Numbered from the stretch's first letter, positions 20,740 through 33,010 are shown. The stretch is 64,000 nucleotides of DNA from Talinum fruticosum (GCA_021018815.1 JAITYX010000186.1:1-64000); one strand, 5' to 3'. The notes: generated by a model from the sequence alone, not told the origin. A program made the numbers and translations.

Positions 20740-21866
20740 AGGATCTTCATTGAAAACTTAGGTACAACTCTATCTCTCATTGTGGTTTTGAATTTAAGTC
20801 ATTCACACACTTTATAAAGTTCATCTTTAAATTTTTATCTATGTCTGACCCACTCAAAAATCTATTCTTGAGTGAAACACTTATCTCTGGGTTTCCGACC
20901 CACTCAGACAGCACTCAGACAAACTTCTCGCCTAAATAATTTCATGTGCTTAACTTATTTTAACATGGCTCATTGCAAAAGTTGAACCACAATTACTGTG
21001 TTAATTCTAACCTTAAGCCATATTTATTTGTTAACTGAAATTATTTATTGACATTTGATGTTTCGTGTCTATATACTTTTCTAACTCTTCATTCACTTAA
21101 AGATCGACACAAAATGGAATTGAAACATATTGAATATTAGACTCATAAAATTCTATTTAGTCAGCGAAGGCTTAGGTATAACTTTCTATTTCTCTATGAT
21201 TTTGATTTCAAGTCATTCTAAGTCTTTAAGAAGCTCATCTTTAAGTTTTTAATACTGTCTGACCTATTCAGAAAATATTTCTTGAGTAGAACACACTTTA
21301 CTGGGTTTCTGACCCACTCAGATTCAACTCAGACAGTTGTTATAAGTAAATAATTTCACGAACATATCTTATTATGAGCACTAACTTAATGAGCTAACTT
21401 AAAATGAATTACTGCGTTAATCTTATTTCTAAGTTAGTTTGTTAAAAGAAATTATTTATCCGATCAAGTGTATGCATACTAACTATCTAATTTTAATATC
21501 TTGATCACTTAAATGATAGATTCAAGATGAAATTTGAACCTATTGAATATTAGACTCAAAAATTTCATTTTCTCAAATTAAGGATAATTAAGCACTTAAT
21601 TATGATGAATTAATTTTTATCCTTTCCTAATCTTGGATCAAAGTATTTTTTATACATTTGGTACCACTTTGATTTACTTTTGTAGGTTGATTAAAGTACT
21701 TTAATCTTGTTTTGAAAAGCAAAAGCAACCGATTTCTAACCGTTAAACACTAGTAGACAAAAAGCACTGCTTCGGGACAAGGCTCGGACACCGTGTCAGG
21801 GTTGTTTCTTTCCAAATCCGGTAAACTCCAACTTTGAGTCTAATGGTTGTTTTCACCCCAAATTTT
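20740..21866 (+). repeat. diverged forward SIRE-like LTR fragment
   Basis: Matches the copia A LTR in the plus orientation: a GATTTCAAGTCATTC match near 21210, TAATTATGATGAATTAA and CCTAATCTTGGA near 21600-21635, TTTACTTTTGTAGGTTGA near 21672, and CGGACACCGTGTCAGGGTTG at 21787-21806. The segment around 20755-20940 repeats at about 21165-21345, so it is internally duplicated. It ends where the minus-strand LTR of copia B begins. CpG sites are mostly decayed (ACTCAG instead of ACTCGG). Confidence 0.7.
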
Positions 21867-22342
21867 AGTCAGAAAAGGAATGAAATTTTCTGAGTCTAAT
21901 ATCCATGATACTCAAAATTCCATCTTAGTCAGTCTAGAGGACAATCAAGTCAGATAAAGAATATCAAAGTAAACAGACTTGATCTAGACTAAACAAAATT
22001 CAAACTAAATATGCTGACTTAGAACAATGTAATTCCTGAACCATGAAGTCAGACTTGAGTTTAAGCGCGGAAAAGATAGTGTTTGAACATGCGATATATC
22101 TGAGTGTTGGGTGACTTAGAACTGAGTGTGAAGTGGCATATAGAAGTATGCTTTCTGAGTTAGTCGAGTCAGGCAAAACAGCATAATTGTTTCTATAACA
22201 CTCAAAGGAAATGTTATATCACTCAGAAAAGTTTCTAAGGTGCATGGAATAACTTGAAGTCAAAACCCTATAAGAGATGAAGTCTTATACCTGATTCCTC
22301 GATGGAACTAAGAAACATGTAAGTATAAAGTCTGAGTCTTCA
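21867..22342 (-). repeat. copia B 3' LTR, truncated
   Basis: The 476 bases match 31258-31732 of the intact LTR and end ...GAGTCTTCA next to the purine tract. About 1.1 kb of its distal part is missing. Many CpG sites of the intact LTR appear here as TpG or CpA. Confidence 0.85.
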
Positions 22343-22357
22343 ATCTCCCCTTTTTGA
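22343..22357 (-). other. polypurine tract of copia B
   Basis: ATCTCCCCTTTTTGA on the plus strand is the complement of the purine tract found in copia A, directly at the 3' LTR edge. Confidence 0.82.
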
Positions 22358-22689
22358 TGAAAGGCATTCCATACTTAGAAAAAAACTTTGTTAGTGAAAT
22401 AAGTTTGATTTTGTAAACTTGCTCAGAAAAAAAACTTACGATTTCAAAGTTATCAGAGCAAGAGAAGACAACATAAATCCAGATAAACAGTAATTATTAA
22501 TGAAATGCATTTATTTCAATGACGATGCTAAGCAAGAAAACATATTTGATGGAAACTCAGAAATACTTGCATTAATCATCTAACTCAGAAAATTGTAACG
22601 AAATGCATTAATTCATTGAATTCAAAGACAATATTTAAAGAGGGTGAGAGAGACTCCCCTAGATAAGACAACAAATGTTTTCTATCTAC

Positions 22690-22705
22690 TCTCCCCTTGC
22701 CTTTC
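22690..22705 (-). other. second polypurine tract in copia B
   Basis: CTCTCCCCTTGCCTTT on the plus strand is the complement of the extra purine run seen at 9948-9968 in copia A. Confidence 0.5.
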
Positions 22706-22819
22706 AGTAAAAAAAATATGGGAAGAATACAACAAAAACTACATATTTGATGTCTGGACAAAACAAAAAAAAAAAAATGAAACACTCGTAAATAAAAGAC
22801 TAAGAAATTAAGGAGGGGA

Positions 22820-24426
22820 TGGGTTAGTCCGAGTAGAGGAGGAAGGACGAGTGGTGCCCGGCGCTGATAGGATCTTGACAATGTGCTTGAGCGCGGCGAA
22901 GGGAGTACAGGATCTCTGGCATTGGCTCGGTTCTAAGTGGCTGACCCAGAACTAGGTCGTCCGGAGGCTCGTCCTCTTGGAACCGAACGACTCGGAGGGG
23001 TGTGCTCAGGTTGACCTGCTGCTGATTGTCCTTGATCAGCGGGGTCTTCGACCCACTCGGACTCGCTGTCCGAGCTGATCACTTTTGGTTGCGCTTTAGG
23101 AACACTCAGACCCTCGGTTGTTGCTCCTTGTCCTTCTTGGTCTCCTTGGCTTCTGGCTCACAGTAAAGAGCCGCATCAGCCGCAGGCTCTTCCGCTTCTT
23201 CTTGATCTTCTTCTTCGCCTTCTCCTCTATCCGAGGAGGACTTGGCAGGGCTCGAGGGTTCCTCGAAGTGTCCGAGTCTTCTTGATCCTGAGCTGCTTTG
23301 GATCGTCTCTCCTGAAGAAGCTCGATCAGCTCCCTCTGCTCCTTCACCAGAGCCTTTATCTCGAGGAGCACGTCCCGTTGCTCTCGGAGTTGAGATTGGG
23401 TGGTTTTCTGGTTGATGGTCATAGACTGGAAGACAGTCTTGAATGACCGGAGGAGGTCCTTGAGTTCCAAGGCCACAGAGGAGATTTTGTCCATGAAAGC
23501 AGTGGACAAAATGGAAGAAAGAGTTTTAGAAGCACCTGAGGTGGAGGCACCACCAGGTGGAGCAGAAAGAGAAAGAGGGGCGTCTTTCCGTGTCTAAGGT
23601 GGCGAAGGTGGCCTCAGCTCGAGCTGTGAACCCGGACACCAGGTTGGGTTTCCTGGTATCCATACCCCGAAGTTCCTTTTTGCCAACTACAATGGCAGCC
23701 TCGAAACTGCGGTCAGATCCGAGGGAAGAGGAACTTTGAATTGTTTGAAGATAAGAGTGAGAAGAGCACCGAAGGGAAGAGGGGTGTTCTTCTTATTCTG
23801 AGTCTGTGCCGGCACAGCGGCCATTTACTCAATGATAGCGGGAAAGAGGTCTACTTCGTAGCCCTCTAGGATATCAAAAAGAGCTTTGAGATGCTTGGAG
23901 TTGGGGTTCTCCTTGCTGGAATGCTGTGAGAAGAATGTTCTCATTAGCAAGAAGCACGTAAGACGTGCTTCGACTTTAGTTGGGTCACGGAAAAGTTCTT
24001 GCGTGACTCAGGGAACTCTTTGGCATACTTTTCAAAGAAGTCGTCAGCGACTTCATTGAAAGGAATTGGATTGCTGTTTAAGAAGAGAGAGGATACTTTG
24101 AACAGACGATGGAGAAGGGAAGTATTGATTCAAACAGTTATGTTCTGAACTCGGGAGGTGAGAATACCTTCAGAGCTGGAAAGATGAGTGTAGAACTCAG
24201 AAACGAGTTCAGGATAGATGAATTCGCTGAAGTAAAGAAAATTGTAGACCCCGGTCGACTGTATGTGAGGCAACCATGAAAATTTTGTGGTTGGGAACAA
24301 TTTATCATCAAGCGCAAAGTGCTGGGTGACAACGGGTTTGGAATTTGAGGGGCCTTCTTGGCTTTTGGTGAGAGGTTTCTTGGTGGTAGAACCAAGAAAA
24401 TCAGGATGAGAACTTCTTTTCGGCAT
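22820..24426 (-). pseudogene. copia B third ORF (env-like/plant transposon protein, coiled coil)
   Basis: ATG at 24424-24426 opens MPKRSSHPDFLGSTTKK. The first frame is open for about 98 residues (24130-24426), including FALDDKLFPTTKFSWLP and FSEFIYPELVSEFYTHL, then hits a stop. Broken frames continue. A coiled-coil segment is open at 23096-23509: SSVALELKDLLRSFKTV, SQLREQRDVLLEIKAL and ELIELLQERRSKAAQD, followed by a basic KKKIKKKRK stretch. The C-terminal FQEDEPPDDL block matches copia A. Same architecture as copia A but better kept at the N-terminus. Confidence 0.72.
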
Positions 24427-24670
24427 TTTGATGTGAAAAGAGAGAAGGTAAACTTGAGAGAGAGTAGAAGAGAAGAAGACTCGAAGAAAGTGAAAGAAAA
24501 AAATAGAAGAAGAATGAGATTGAGAGCAACAGAGCTTACTTGAGACATTCTTCACGAAGCTTGAAAACATTGGGTGTCGCTTTAATCACAGAGCGCTTGT
24601 TCACGAGGATTTGATTTCTTGAGAGAGAGTAAGCGTAGAGTAAAGTAGATAAATGAAGGAGAATAAGCGC

Positions 24671-24678
24671 TATTTATA
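24671..24678 (-). promoter_or_regulatory. internal TATA box before the third ORF of copia B
   Basis: TATTTATA on the plus strand (TATAAATA on the coding strand) lies about 250 bases before the third-ORF ATG, in the spacer after pol. It is homologous to the box at 8091-8098. Confidence 0.5.
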
Positions 24679-25076
24679 AGAAAAATAAACGTCCTTCAGT
24701 ATCCGTTCGACTCAGCTCTGTCGGCGGTCGCCTCGGACTCGTGTGACGGTTCTCTTCTTCAACGGTTAGAATTCCAGCGGTTTGTTTCCCAACGGCTAGT
24801 TGTCCGATCATGGCGCGCGAGAGAAAGAGAAAAAGAAAGATTTTGAAAACAAATTTCGAAATTCTCCACTTGTCTAGAGATGATTTCAGACGTTTGATGT
24901 CCATTTTTCTCAAAGTCCGAGTCTAACTCAACTCGATTTCCGAGTGACTCGAAACTGGAAATAAATAATAATTATCGGCTCAGTATCATTGAATCAACTA
25001 AACTAATGGTTATTAACGAATTGTAAACACATAACACATAATCATGCAATGAGATTTTCACATAGAAAACACATAA
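24679..25076 (-). other. copia B spacer after pol
   Basis: Noncoding, homologous to 7693-8090 of copia A. GC-richer around 24700-24820. No gene seen. Confidence 0.5.
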
Positions 25077-28000
25077 TTATGCATTTAACATACCAAGCTC
25101 ATTCCTAATGAAGCAAAACTGATCCTCACTCAGTGGCTTAGTAAAGATATCAGCTAATTGAAGATTGGTAGGAAAGAACTCAAGTTCAATATCACCTTTC
25201 TCATAATGGTCTCTTAAGAAATGATACCTGACCTCAATGTGTTTCGTCTTTAAGTGTTGAACCGGATTTTTGGTGATGCTGATTGCACTCCGATTATTAC
25301 ACTTGATTGGCACTGATTTGAATGAAAGTCCAAAATCTTTCAAGTGTTGCTTTATCCATAAAATCTTAGCACAACATGCTCCAGCTGCAATATACTCAGC
25401 TTCGGCAGTTGATAGAGCTACTAAGTTTTTCTTCTTTGAGTGCCAAGATATTAAGGATTGACCCAGGAATTGGCACGCCCTGAAGTGCTCTTTTTATCAA
25501 CTTTCTATCCAGTGTAATCAGCATCCGAGTATCCAGTGAGAGTCGGTTCCGAGTCTCTGTAGTACCATAGACCTAAATTTTGAGTCCCTGCAAGATATCC
25601 GAATATTCTCTTCACCGCAGTGAGATGTGATTCTTTTGGATTAGCTTGGAATCTTGCACATAGACAGACACTAAACATTATATCTGGTCTACTGGAAGTA
25701 AGATATAGCAAAGATCCAATCATACCTCGATAGAGTTTCGATCTATTGCTTTACCTTTATCGTCCGAGTCCAGTTTCAAGCTACTGCTCATAGGTGTTGC
25801 CGCATGCTTCGCATCTTGAAGTTTATACTTTTTCAGCAGCTCCTTGGTGTACTTTGATTGATGGACATAGATTCCATTTTTGTCTTGCTTGATTTGTAGA
25901 CCAAGGAAGAAATTGAGTTCTCCCATCATAATCATTTGAAATTCCTGTCTCATTAACTCAGAAAAATCTCGACATAGAATTTCATTAGTAGCTCCAAAAA
26001 TTATGTTATCAACATATATCCGAGCGATAAGGAAATCTTTCCCCTTGGTTTTTATAAAGAGAGTCTTGTCGATCTGACCTCTTCTAAAATCATTTTGAAA
26101 TTGCTCAGTCTTTCATACCAAGCTCTAGGAGCTTGTTTAAGACCATAAAGAGCTTTTTGAAGTTTGAAAACATCATTTGGAAATTCTGAGTTTTCAAATC
26201 CACGGGGCTGCTCAACATAGACTTCCTCTTCGATAAAACCATTGAGAAAAGCACACTTAACATCCATTTGATATAACTTGATATTCATGCTAGATGCAAA
26301 TGCTAACAGGATTCTAATGGCCTCAATTCTGGCAACATGTTCAAAGGTTTCCCCACAATCAATCCCTTCTTCCTGATTGTAACCTTGAGCCACAAGTGTA
26401 GCCTTGTTTCGACTACCAACCCACCTTCATCCAGTTTGTTCTTGAATACCCATTTGGATCCTATGACTGGGTGGTCAGAAGGTCATTTGGTCAAAGTCCG
26501 GACTTGGTTTCTTTCGAATTGATTGAGTTCCTCTTGCATGGCCTCTACCCATTCAGATTCATTTAGGGCCTCTAGTGCATTTTTGGGTTCAGTTAATGAA
26601 ATGAATGTAGTGAATGCACATAGATTATGAAGAGAGGAACGAGTTCTTACCCCATTGTTAATATCGGATAATATGTTTTCTAGTGGATGACTAGAAGCAT
26701 ACTTGAATGCTCTACCTGTTCTCTAATTCACCAGATTTGTAGGCTGAATTGGTTGATCTTCGAAGTTTGTTCTGAGTGAACTTGTTCATCAGTTTGTCCT
26801 TTATCATTCTGAGCGGGTTTTTAAGTTGTCTCATTCCGAGTCACTACGTTCGAGTGACTTCATTCCGAGCTGGTTGGGTTTGATTCCCGATAGGCTCATT
26901 TTCATCATGATCATCATTCCTGCTAAGCTTTAGGTCCGAGAATGATAATTCACTTGGCTTTTCCTATTCAATCTCATCAAACACAACGTGGATGCTTTCT
27001 TCCACTTTGTTAGTTCTTTTATTGAAAATACGATAAGCTTTTACTATGAGATGAATAACCCGGAAAAATACCTTCATCCGACCGAGCATCAAACTTGGTC
27101 AGGTGATCCTTACCAGTGTTTTGAACAAAACATTTACATCAAAATGGTTTGAAATATGAGATATTGGGTTTCTTCCCTTTACAGAGCTCGTAAGGTGTTT
27201 TCTTTAGAATGGGTCCGATGAGGCATCTATTCAAAGTGTAATTTGCGGTGTTCATCGCCTCAGCCCAGAAATAGTAGGGTACATTGTGTTCAATCGTCAT
27301 TGTCCTAGCTATTTCTTCAAGAGTTCTGTTCTTTCTCTCCACTACTCCATTTTGTTGAGGAGTTCTTGGTGCTGAGAAGTTGTGAGAGATACCATTCTTG
27401 TCGCAAAACGCCGAGAATTCCGAGTAGTCGAACTCCCTTCCATGGTCGGTTCGAATTATCCGGATCTCGAGTCCGAGACTCAACTTGGATCTTTCTGCAG
27501 AGCTTGCTGAACTCTTTGAATGCTTCCTTTTTATGCTTGAGAAAACATACCTTAGGTAAATCGTGAGTAATCATCAACAATAACAAGTACATATGATTTA
27601 CCTCCGAGGCTCTTAACAGAATTTCACCACATAAGTCCATTTGTAGCAATTCAAGCACCTTCGATGTGGAAACTGTCTTCGTGGATTTGAATGATGATCT
27701 GACTTGTTTCCCTTTTGTGCAAGCTTCACAAACTTTGTCTTTGTTGAAAGCACAATTAGGCAATCCTCCGACTAAGGCATGAGATGCCGGTTTCTTAATA
27801 GTATGCATGCTAACATGGCCTAATCTGCGATGCCATGTCCATGAGTCATCATGAAGTGATGTTTGTAAACAAGATAAATTCTGACTCGAGTCGAAAGAGG
27901 AATAATGTAAGTGTTACCTAATCTCCGACCTGCGAGCTTGATTTTCTTGGTGGTATCATCGAAATATAACAGTTAGTCCGAGTGAATCTTACCTCTTAAC

Positions 28001-28900
28001 CTTTATCACACAATTGAGAGATGCTAAGCAGGTTGTACTTTAATCCTTTGACAAGGTATACTTGGGCTGACCAGATTGCCTTCCTTTCTAACCTTGCCTA
28101 TCCCAATTATCTTGCCTTTGCTGTCATCTTCAAATGTGACTTTTCCTCCTTTGTACTCTTCTAACTCGGAAAAGAGTCTTGAGTCTCCCGACATGTGGCG
28201 TAAACATCCACTGTCTAGGTATCAATGCCCTTTTGTTCTTTTCGAGTCACCTACAAGTCAAAAACAAACTAACCCTTCTCACTTCCTCTAACGAACCCAA
28301 GTAACACCCTTTACTATGGTCCTTTTCGAGGAAGAAGGCTTTTCGGAACCCAGATTTGAATGACTTTGGATTTGGTCCGATTCTGGGTCTTCCATTTAGA
28401 GAGCTGAGTCTGTGTCTCTTTCTTTTGAAAAACTTTTCTCTTATAAACCGGTGGAGATGATTTTTTCTTGTAAGCTGGTCCGGGCTCAGTCTTCCTTTCA
28501 TTTTTATGATTGGAACCGTGCTCAGCCTTTCTGAACTTTACAGTTCGGAATCTTTTTGAAAAGCTCCGAGTAGGAATTGGATTCCTTCTCTTTGTTAAAA
28601 CCAAGACCTTCTTTTCTAAAGGAGACACATTGAGATCCCAAGAGCATGTCAAGGTTTTTCTGACCTTGAGTAAACTTTAAAACAAGATCTTGAGACTCGT
28701 TGAGCTTTTGCTTTAGTTGCTCATTCTCTTTTCCGAGTAACTCGGACTCGGTCTCATTGGATTGAGCACTAGTCTTGAGTTCTCCGAGTGTAAGTCTCAG
28801 TTTTTCCAACTTAGTTTTCAATAAAATGCTCTCGAGAGGAAATTGACTCAAGTTGTTCTTTAAAATGAGAAGAGTCGAATTGGACTTCTCTTCCAAAGTG
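25077..28900 (-). pseudogene. copia B pol: protease, integrase, RT, RNase H
   Basis: Right to left: the protease region (about 27980-28250) is broken. The integrase zinc finger is at about 27700-27840 (LGHVSMHTIKK, then KVCEACTKGKQ). The integrase core is well kept at 27139-27483 (IRIIRTDHGREF, SAPRTPQQNGVVERKNRT) with the D...E residues present, unlike copia A. The connecting region spans 26750-27138. RT is at about 25970-26450 ([32 protein letters not shown]). The catalytic box at 26002-26016 reads YVDN, not YVDD. RNase H/C-terminal segments are at 25505-25723 (SRPDIMFSVCLCARFQ, YSDADYTG) and 25077-25343 (LKTKHIEVRYHFLRDH, LADIFTKPLSEDQF). Stops and frameshifts remain, so it is a pseudogene. 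Confidence 0.9.
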
Positions 28901-30103
28901 AAAATATACTTGGCTAAATCAACTTTGGAGAATTTGAGAAAGTATTCAATTACCTCTTAAGGATTTGCTTCCTCATTCTCTCGATTGATTCGTGTTTGAC
29001 TCTGTTTCCACTTCGAGTCGGAAAGTGTCATCGGATACTTTGAGTCATCCGAGTCCTCGTCATCTTCGGATGAGTCCTCATCACTCCATGTGGCCATCAT
29101 AGCCTTTTTCTTCTTTCTGTCCCTTTTTCTCTTGGGACAGTCCTTGACTATGTGTTCCTTGCTACCACATTCAAAACATCCAGAGTTCTTAGTCAAAGAT
29201 AACTTTGAAGGGGAAGAGTATTTACCTTTTCTATCCTTCTTGTCTTTCTTATAGAACTCTTCTTTTGGCTTCTTATCCCATCTCTTGTGCTTCATCATTC
29301 TCTTGAAGCCTCTAGCAATAAGTGCCATGGGATCCTCTTCGAGTCGGAGGAACTCGGATCTGCTTCTTTGGTTTCGAGGCTTTCGGCGCAATGTTCTTTT
29401 TGGTGCCGACCTCTGCGTCCTCCTCTTCCAGGTGGATCTCATGGGTGAGAAGCTTCCCAATGAGTTCGTCTAGCTTCAGTAGAGACAAGTTCCGAGCCTC
29501 TTCGATAGCTGTCACTTTGAGACCCCATCTTTTCTTGGGTAGGCTTCGAGTATCTTTCCGCACATTTCCTCGTGGGAAATGTTTTTACCGAGAGATTTGA
29601 GATTGTTGGTAATCTTTGTAAATCGAATGAACATCCGAGTGATGTTTTCTTCCGGCTCCATCTTGAATAGCTCATATTTATGAAGATATTGTCTTATCTT
29701 CGCTTGTCCGACCTGGCTTGTATCTTCATAAGTGTTGACCAGTGTTTCCCACACTTCTTTGGCCGTGTCACGAGCGGACACTCGGTTGTATTCTTCCGAG
29801 CTGATGATGCACATCGGAATGTTCATTGCCTTGAAGTTCTTTCCGAACTTCTCCGCTTCCTCAGTGGTGAACTCTGCCTTGATCTTGGGCACGAGTCTTG
29901 TTTCTACTGTCTTCATGGGAAGGTAGTTTCCTTCTTGTATGATGTTCCGGACATCTTCATCATGATCCAGCAGGAAACATTCCATGAGTTTCTTCCGAGT
30001 GCACAAAGTTAGATCCTTTGAACTTTGGTAGTCTGCTAGAAGATCTTCCTTCATCGAACTCTCCGTTTTTCCGAGCCATTTGATCTTTAGACCTTTAGAT
30101 GGA
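28901..30103 (-). pseudogene. copia B gag (UBN2-type, CCHC knuckle)
   Basis: The N-terminal/capsid part is open at 29512-30054: KLMECFLLDHDEDVRNIIQE, AKEVWETLVNTYEDTSQVGQ, ENITRMFIRFTKITNNLKSL. A frameshift near 29530 leads into LKVTAIEEARNLSLLKLDE and IGKLLTHEIHLEEED. The nucleocapsid knuckle CFECGSKEHIVKDC is at about 29150-29190 with a basic KRKRDRKKKK tail and an acidic SDEDSSEDDEDSDD run. Same order as copia A; two or three lesions only. Confidence 0.87.
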
Positions 30104-30121
30104 TAGATCCTTTTTGAAAGG

Positions 30122-30136
30122 CTAGGCTCGATACCA
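30122..30136 (-). other. primer-binding site of copia B
   Basis: On the coding strand TGGTATCGAGCCTAG starts two bases inside the 5' LTR and resembles the initiator-methionine tRNA complement used by copia A. Confidence 0.85.
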
Positions 30137-30138
30137 AT

Positions 30139-31732
30139 TGAAGGTTTGCTCTTGGAGAGTATAAATCACCCTAGAGGGGGGTGAATAGGGTGATGAGGAA
30201 ACTTGCTTGAAAATTAAAACAAATAAGGATCCGATGTGAGTGAGCAGCAAGGATACACTCAAAAGCATAAACTCGGAATTCGAGTAAGCGGTGAAGAAAC
30301 AGATTAAACAGAATTCTGAAATTGTGTGAGTCTAGAATGTACTCGGTAAAGTAATACCTCAGAAAGTACGTGGTAACCCTCCCGGAGTAGAAAACCACGG
30401 ACCGTGCTAATCCAAGCACGAAGTCTAATCCACTATTTTGAGTCCACAAAATACGAGTAGACTGACTTAACCTGAATTGCTCCCTTAGACAACTCCTTAC
30501 AAGTTTTTCCTAGACTCGAAATTGCCTTATCCGATCTAGTACTTCCTAACTCGAGATCACCCTTACAGTTTGGGACAAGCTGAGCTGAGTTAACCCTTAC
30601 AGCTCAGTCAAGGGACCTTACTTAGAGTAAGAAAGAAAGTGTTTGTAACCGAGTACAAGACCTTACAAATCAAAAAGTTATGAAATACGGAATTGGAGTT
30701 GTAAGTCGAAGATTGAGAATGAATACAATGACTTCGATCAAGTACGTGTATTAATAATAGATTCGGCAATCTTCAAGTCTTGAAAGTTGGCTTCTATATA
30801 TAGATTGCCAAGCAGCTTAGCTGTTGTGTCCATCTTCCGACTGGAGGTCCTTTGTGACCGTTGTAAAGGATTTTCCGAGTCACTCAGAAAATATCCGTTG
30901 AGATATGAACGTTGAGCAACGGTTCTTGACTCCTTTGAAAGTCCCAAAACCATTGGTGGTGTCTTAAAAAATAAGGTGGAAACTACCGTTGAGTTTGGTG
31001 TTGCAGATTTCCAGCTTTTGAAATAGACAACCACGACACGATGTATGCGGGGCTAGGTCGGAGGTGGAAAAAGCCTTATCTCGCTGGTGATTTGACGTTT
31101 TGAAGCCGGTTACTTTTGTAATTCAAAATTAGGATAGCCTCGTTTGAATAACCTACAAAAGCAAATCAATTTGGTTCTCAAAGTATGAAATACTTTGGTC
31201 CAAGATTAGGTACAAATAATAATATAATTAAAGTAATTAAGTGACTAATTATCCGAGTCAAAAAGGAATGGAATTTTCTAAGTCTAACATCTATGATACT
31301 CAAAATTCCATCTTAGGCGAGTCTAGTGGACAATCAAGTCGGATAAAGAATATCGAGTAAACAGACTTGATCTAAACTAAACAAAATTCAAACTAAATAT
31401 GCTGACTTGGAACAATGTAATTCCTGAACCATGAAGTTAGACTTAAGGTTAAGCGCGGAAAAGATAGCGTTTGAACATGCAATATATCTAAGTGTTGGGT
31501 GACTCGGAACCGAGTGTGAAGTGGCATATAGAAGTATGCTTTCTGAGTTAGTCGGAGTCGGGCGAAAATAGCATAATAGTTTCTATAACACTCGGAGGAA
31601 ATGTTATATCACTCAGAAAAGTTTCTAAGGTGCATGGAATGACTTGAAGTCAAAACCCTATAAGAGATGAAGTCTTATGCCCGATTCCTCGATGGAATTC
31701 AGAAATGTGTAAGTATAAAGTCCGAGTCTTCA
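30139..31732 (-). repeat. copia B 5' LTR
   Basis: A 1594-bp LTR of the same family as copia A, reversed: plus strand TGAAGGTTTGCTC ... GAGTCTTCA. A TATATATA box on the minus strand is at 30795-30802. The outer end borders an inverted piece of the gag-only gypsy leader at 31733. Confidence 0.92.
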
Positions 31733-33010
31733 GATTATTTAGTACTCTTCACCTATCCCTAAAGGCTCACAAGCGAAGAGTCAATCTAAAACACACACTA
31801 ATTCAAGCATGCAAATGAAGGCATGGGACCACCCTTAGTCAAAAGTTTTATGGTCAAAGAGTTCAAAAGGATGGATACATGGTGACACGTAGTCCGAGAA
31901 TTTGGTCCCCATGGGTTGCACGAATAAGGATACCAACCAGAATTCTTGGTGCCTCTCGATGAACCAAAGGGTTTAGCCCAAGAGTCCATGCTACGAGGGA
32001 GGAGGTACTGTTTCGTCGAGTAATCAAGCCTAGTTAGGCCCGTATAAAGGAACCAGTGGGAGCCTCTCTCCGGAAAGGGTAAATAGGGAGTACGATAAAG
32101 TTTTCCTAGGGGTCCAAAAACAATATTTAAACTAGTTCAAAGGTTGCTAAATGTGGGATTTCTAATGCAAACACATCATTAAAACTCACTACTCAAATTT
32201 TCAAGTTTCACCCTTTTAATAAAACGTTAATCACTAGTGGAGTCATAAGCTGCAGAGCAACCACGGCCGGCCAGGGCCCGCTGAGCTTCCCCACTTGTGT
32301 TGGCTCTCCTTTTTAAAGATTGATTTTTAAGATGGTTTTAGAAAGTCAATTTTGGAATGTGGGGTGAACCTTTTATTAAGATTTTTGAGTTTTATTAAAT
32401 CTGATTTAAAGCGAATTAAGCAAAGTTGAATGGTGGTTATTTTCGAAGTCCCAAGATATTATTTCTTAACCAAAAAATAAAAATTAGGATTTATGTTTCT
32501 ACCGTGAGGCTCTAGGGCAATATCGGTGTGAAAACACTAATCTGGACCGAAGCCCCGCCTACGACGACTCGATGCAAGCCACGGCCTACACCCAGTGGTG
32601 ACCAGGTGCCGATCGGAGGCCGGGGCTGAGAAGATCAGCCTTAGCCTCTGCCCTAACGAGCAAATCCGAACCTGTTTTCTTACTATTCGGAAATAGCCGG
32701 AAGCAGATTAATAGAAGTAAATCGAAAGAAGGGAGTCACAAGTTAGTTTTTAGGAAAGAAAAACTACCAAAAACAAAATAAAAAATTTACTCTTCCAATC
32801 TTACTATGGGAAAACGAAGACTAAAATAGGCTACAAATGACTCCATCTATCTTTGAACCGAGAATCGGATTCGGGGCGATGGTATGAAACGTTGGGATAA
32901 ACCCTTTTGTTCGCTCATTCGAAGACGGCCATTACTAGTTCCAGTAGTGAATTAAGATAATGTGAAGAAACAAAAGCAAGCAAGCAACAACATGCGATAA
33001 AGAATTAAAG
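31733..33010 (-). repeat. inverted LTR-PBS-leader piece of the gag-only gypsy family
   Basis: On the minus strand this reads LTR (from the region equal to 46861 onward: GGCGGGGCTTCGGTCC, GAGCCTCACGGTAG), the LTR end (ACAAGTGGGGAAGCTC, GGCCGGCCGTGGTT), a PBS-like site near 32228-32250 and the leader (GAACTAGTTTAAATATTG, CATTTGCATGCTTGAAT). It meets the forward array head to head near 33011. Noncoding. Confidence 0.75.

Larger units (their letters stand above)
21867..31732 (-). mobile_element. SIRE/Maximus-like Ty1/copia retrotransposon (copia B)
   Basis: A minus-strand relative of copia A. Reading right to left: 5' LTR (30139-31732), PBS, gag, pol, TATA-bearing spacer, third ORF, two purine tracts and a truncated 3' LTR (21867-22342). 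It keeps the integrase region that copia A lost. Gag and pol are broken by fewer lesions than in copia A, but RT has YVDN in place of YVDD. The outer part of the 3' LTR is gone, so no target duplication can be checked. Confidence 0.92.
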
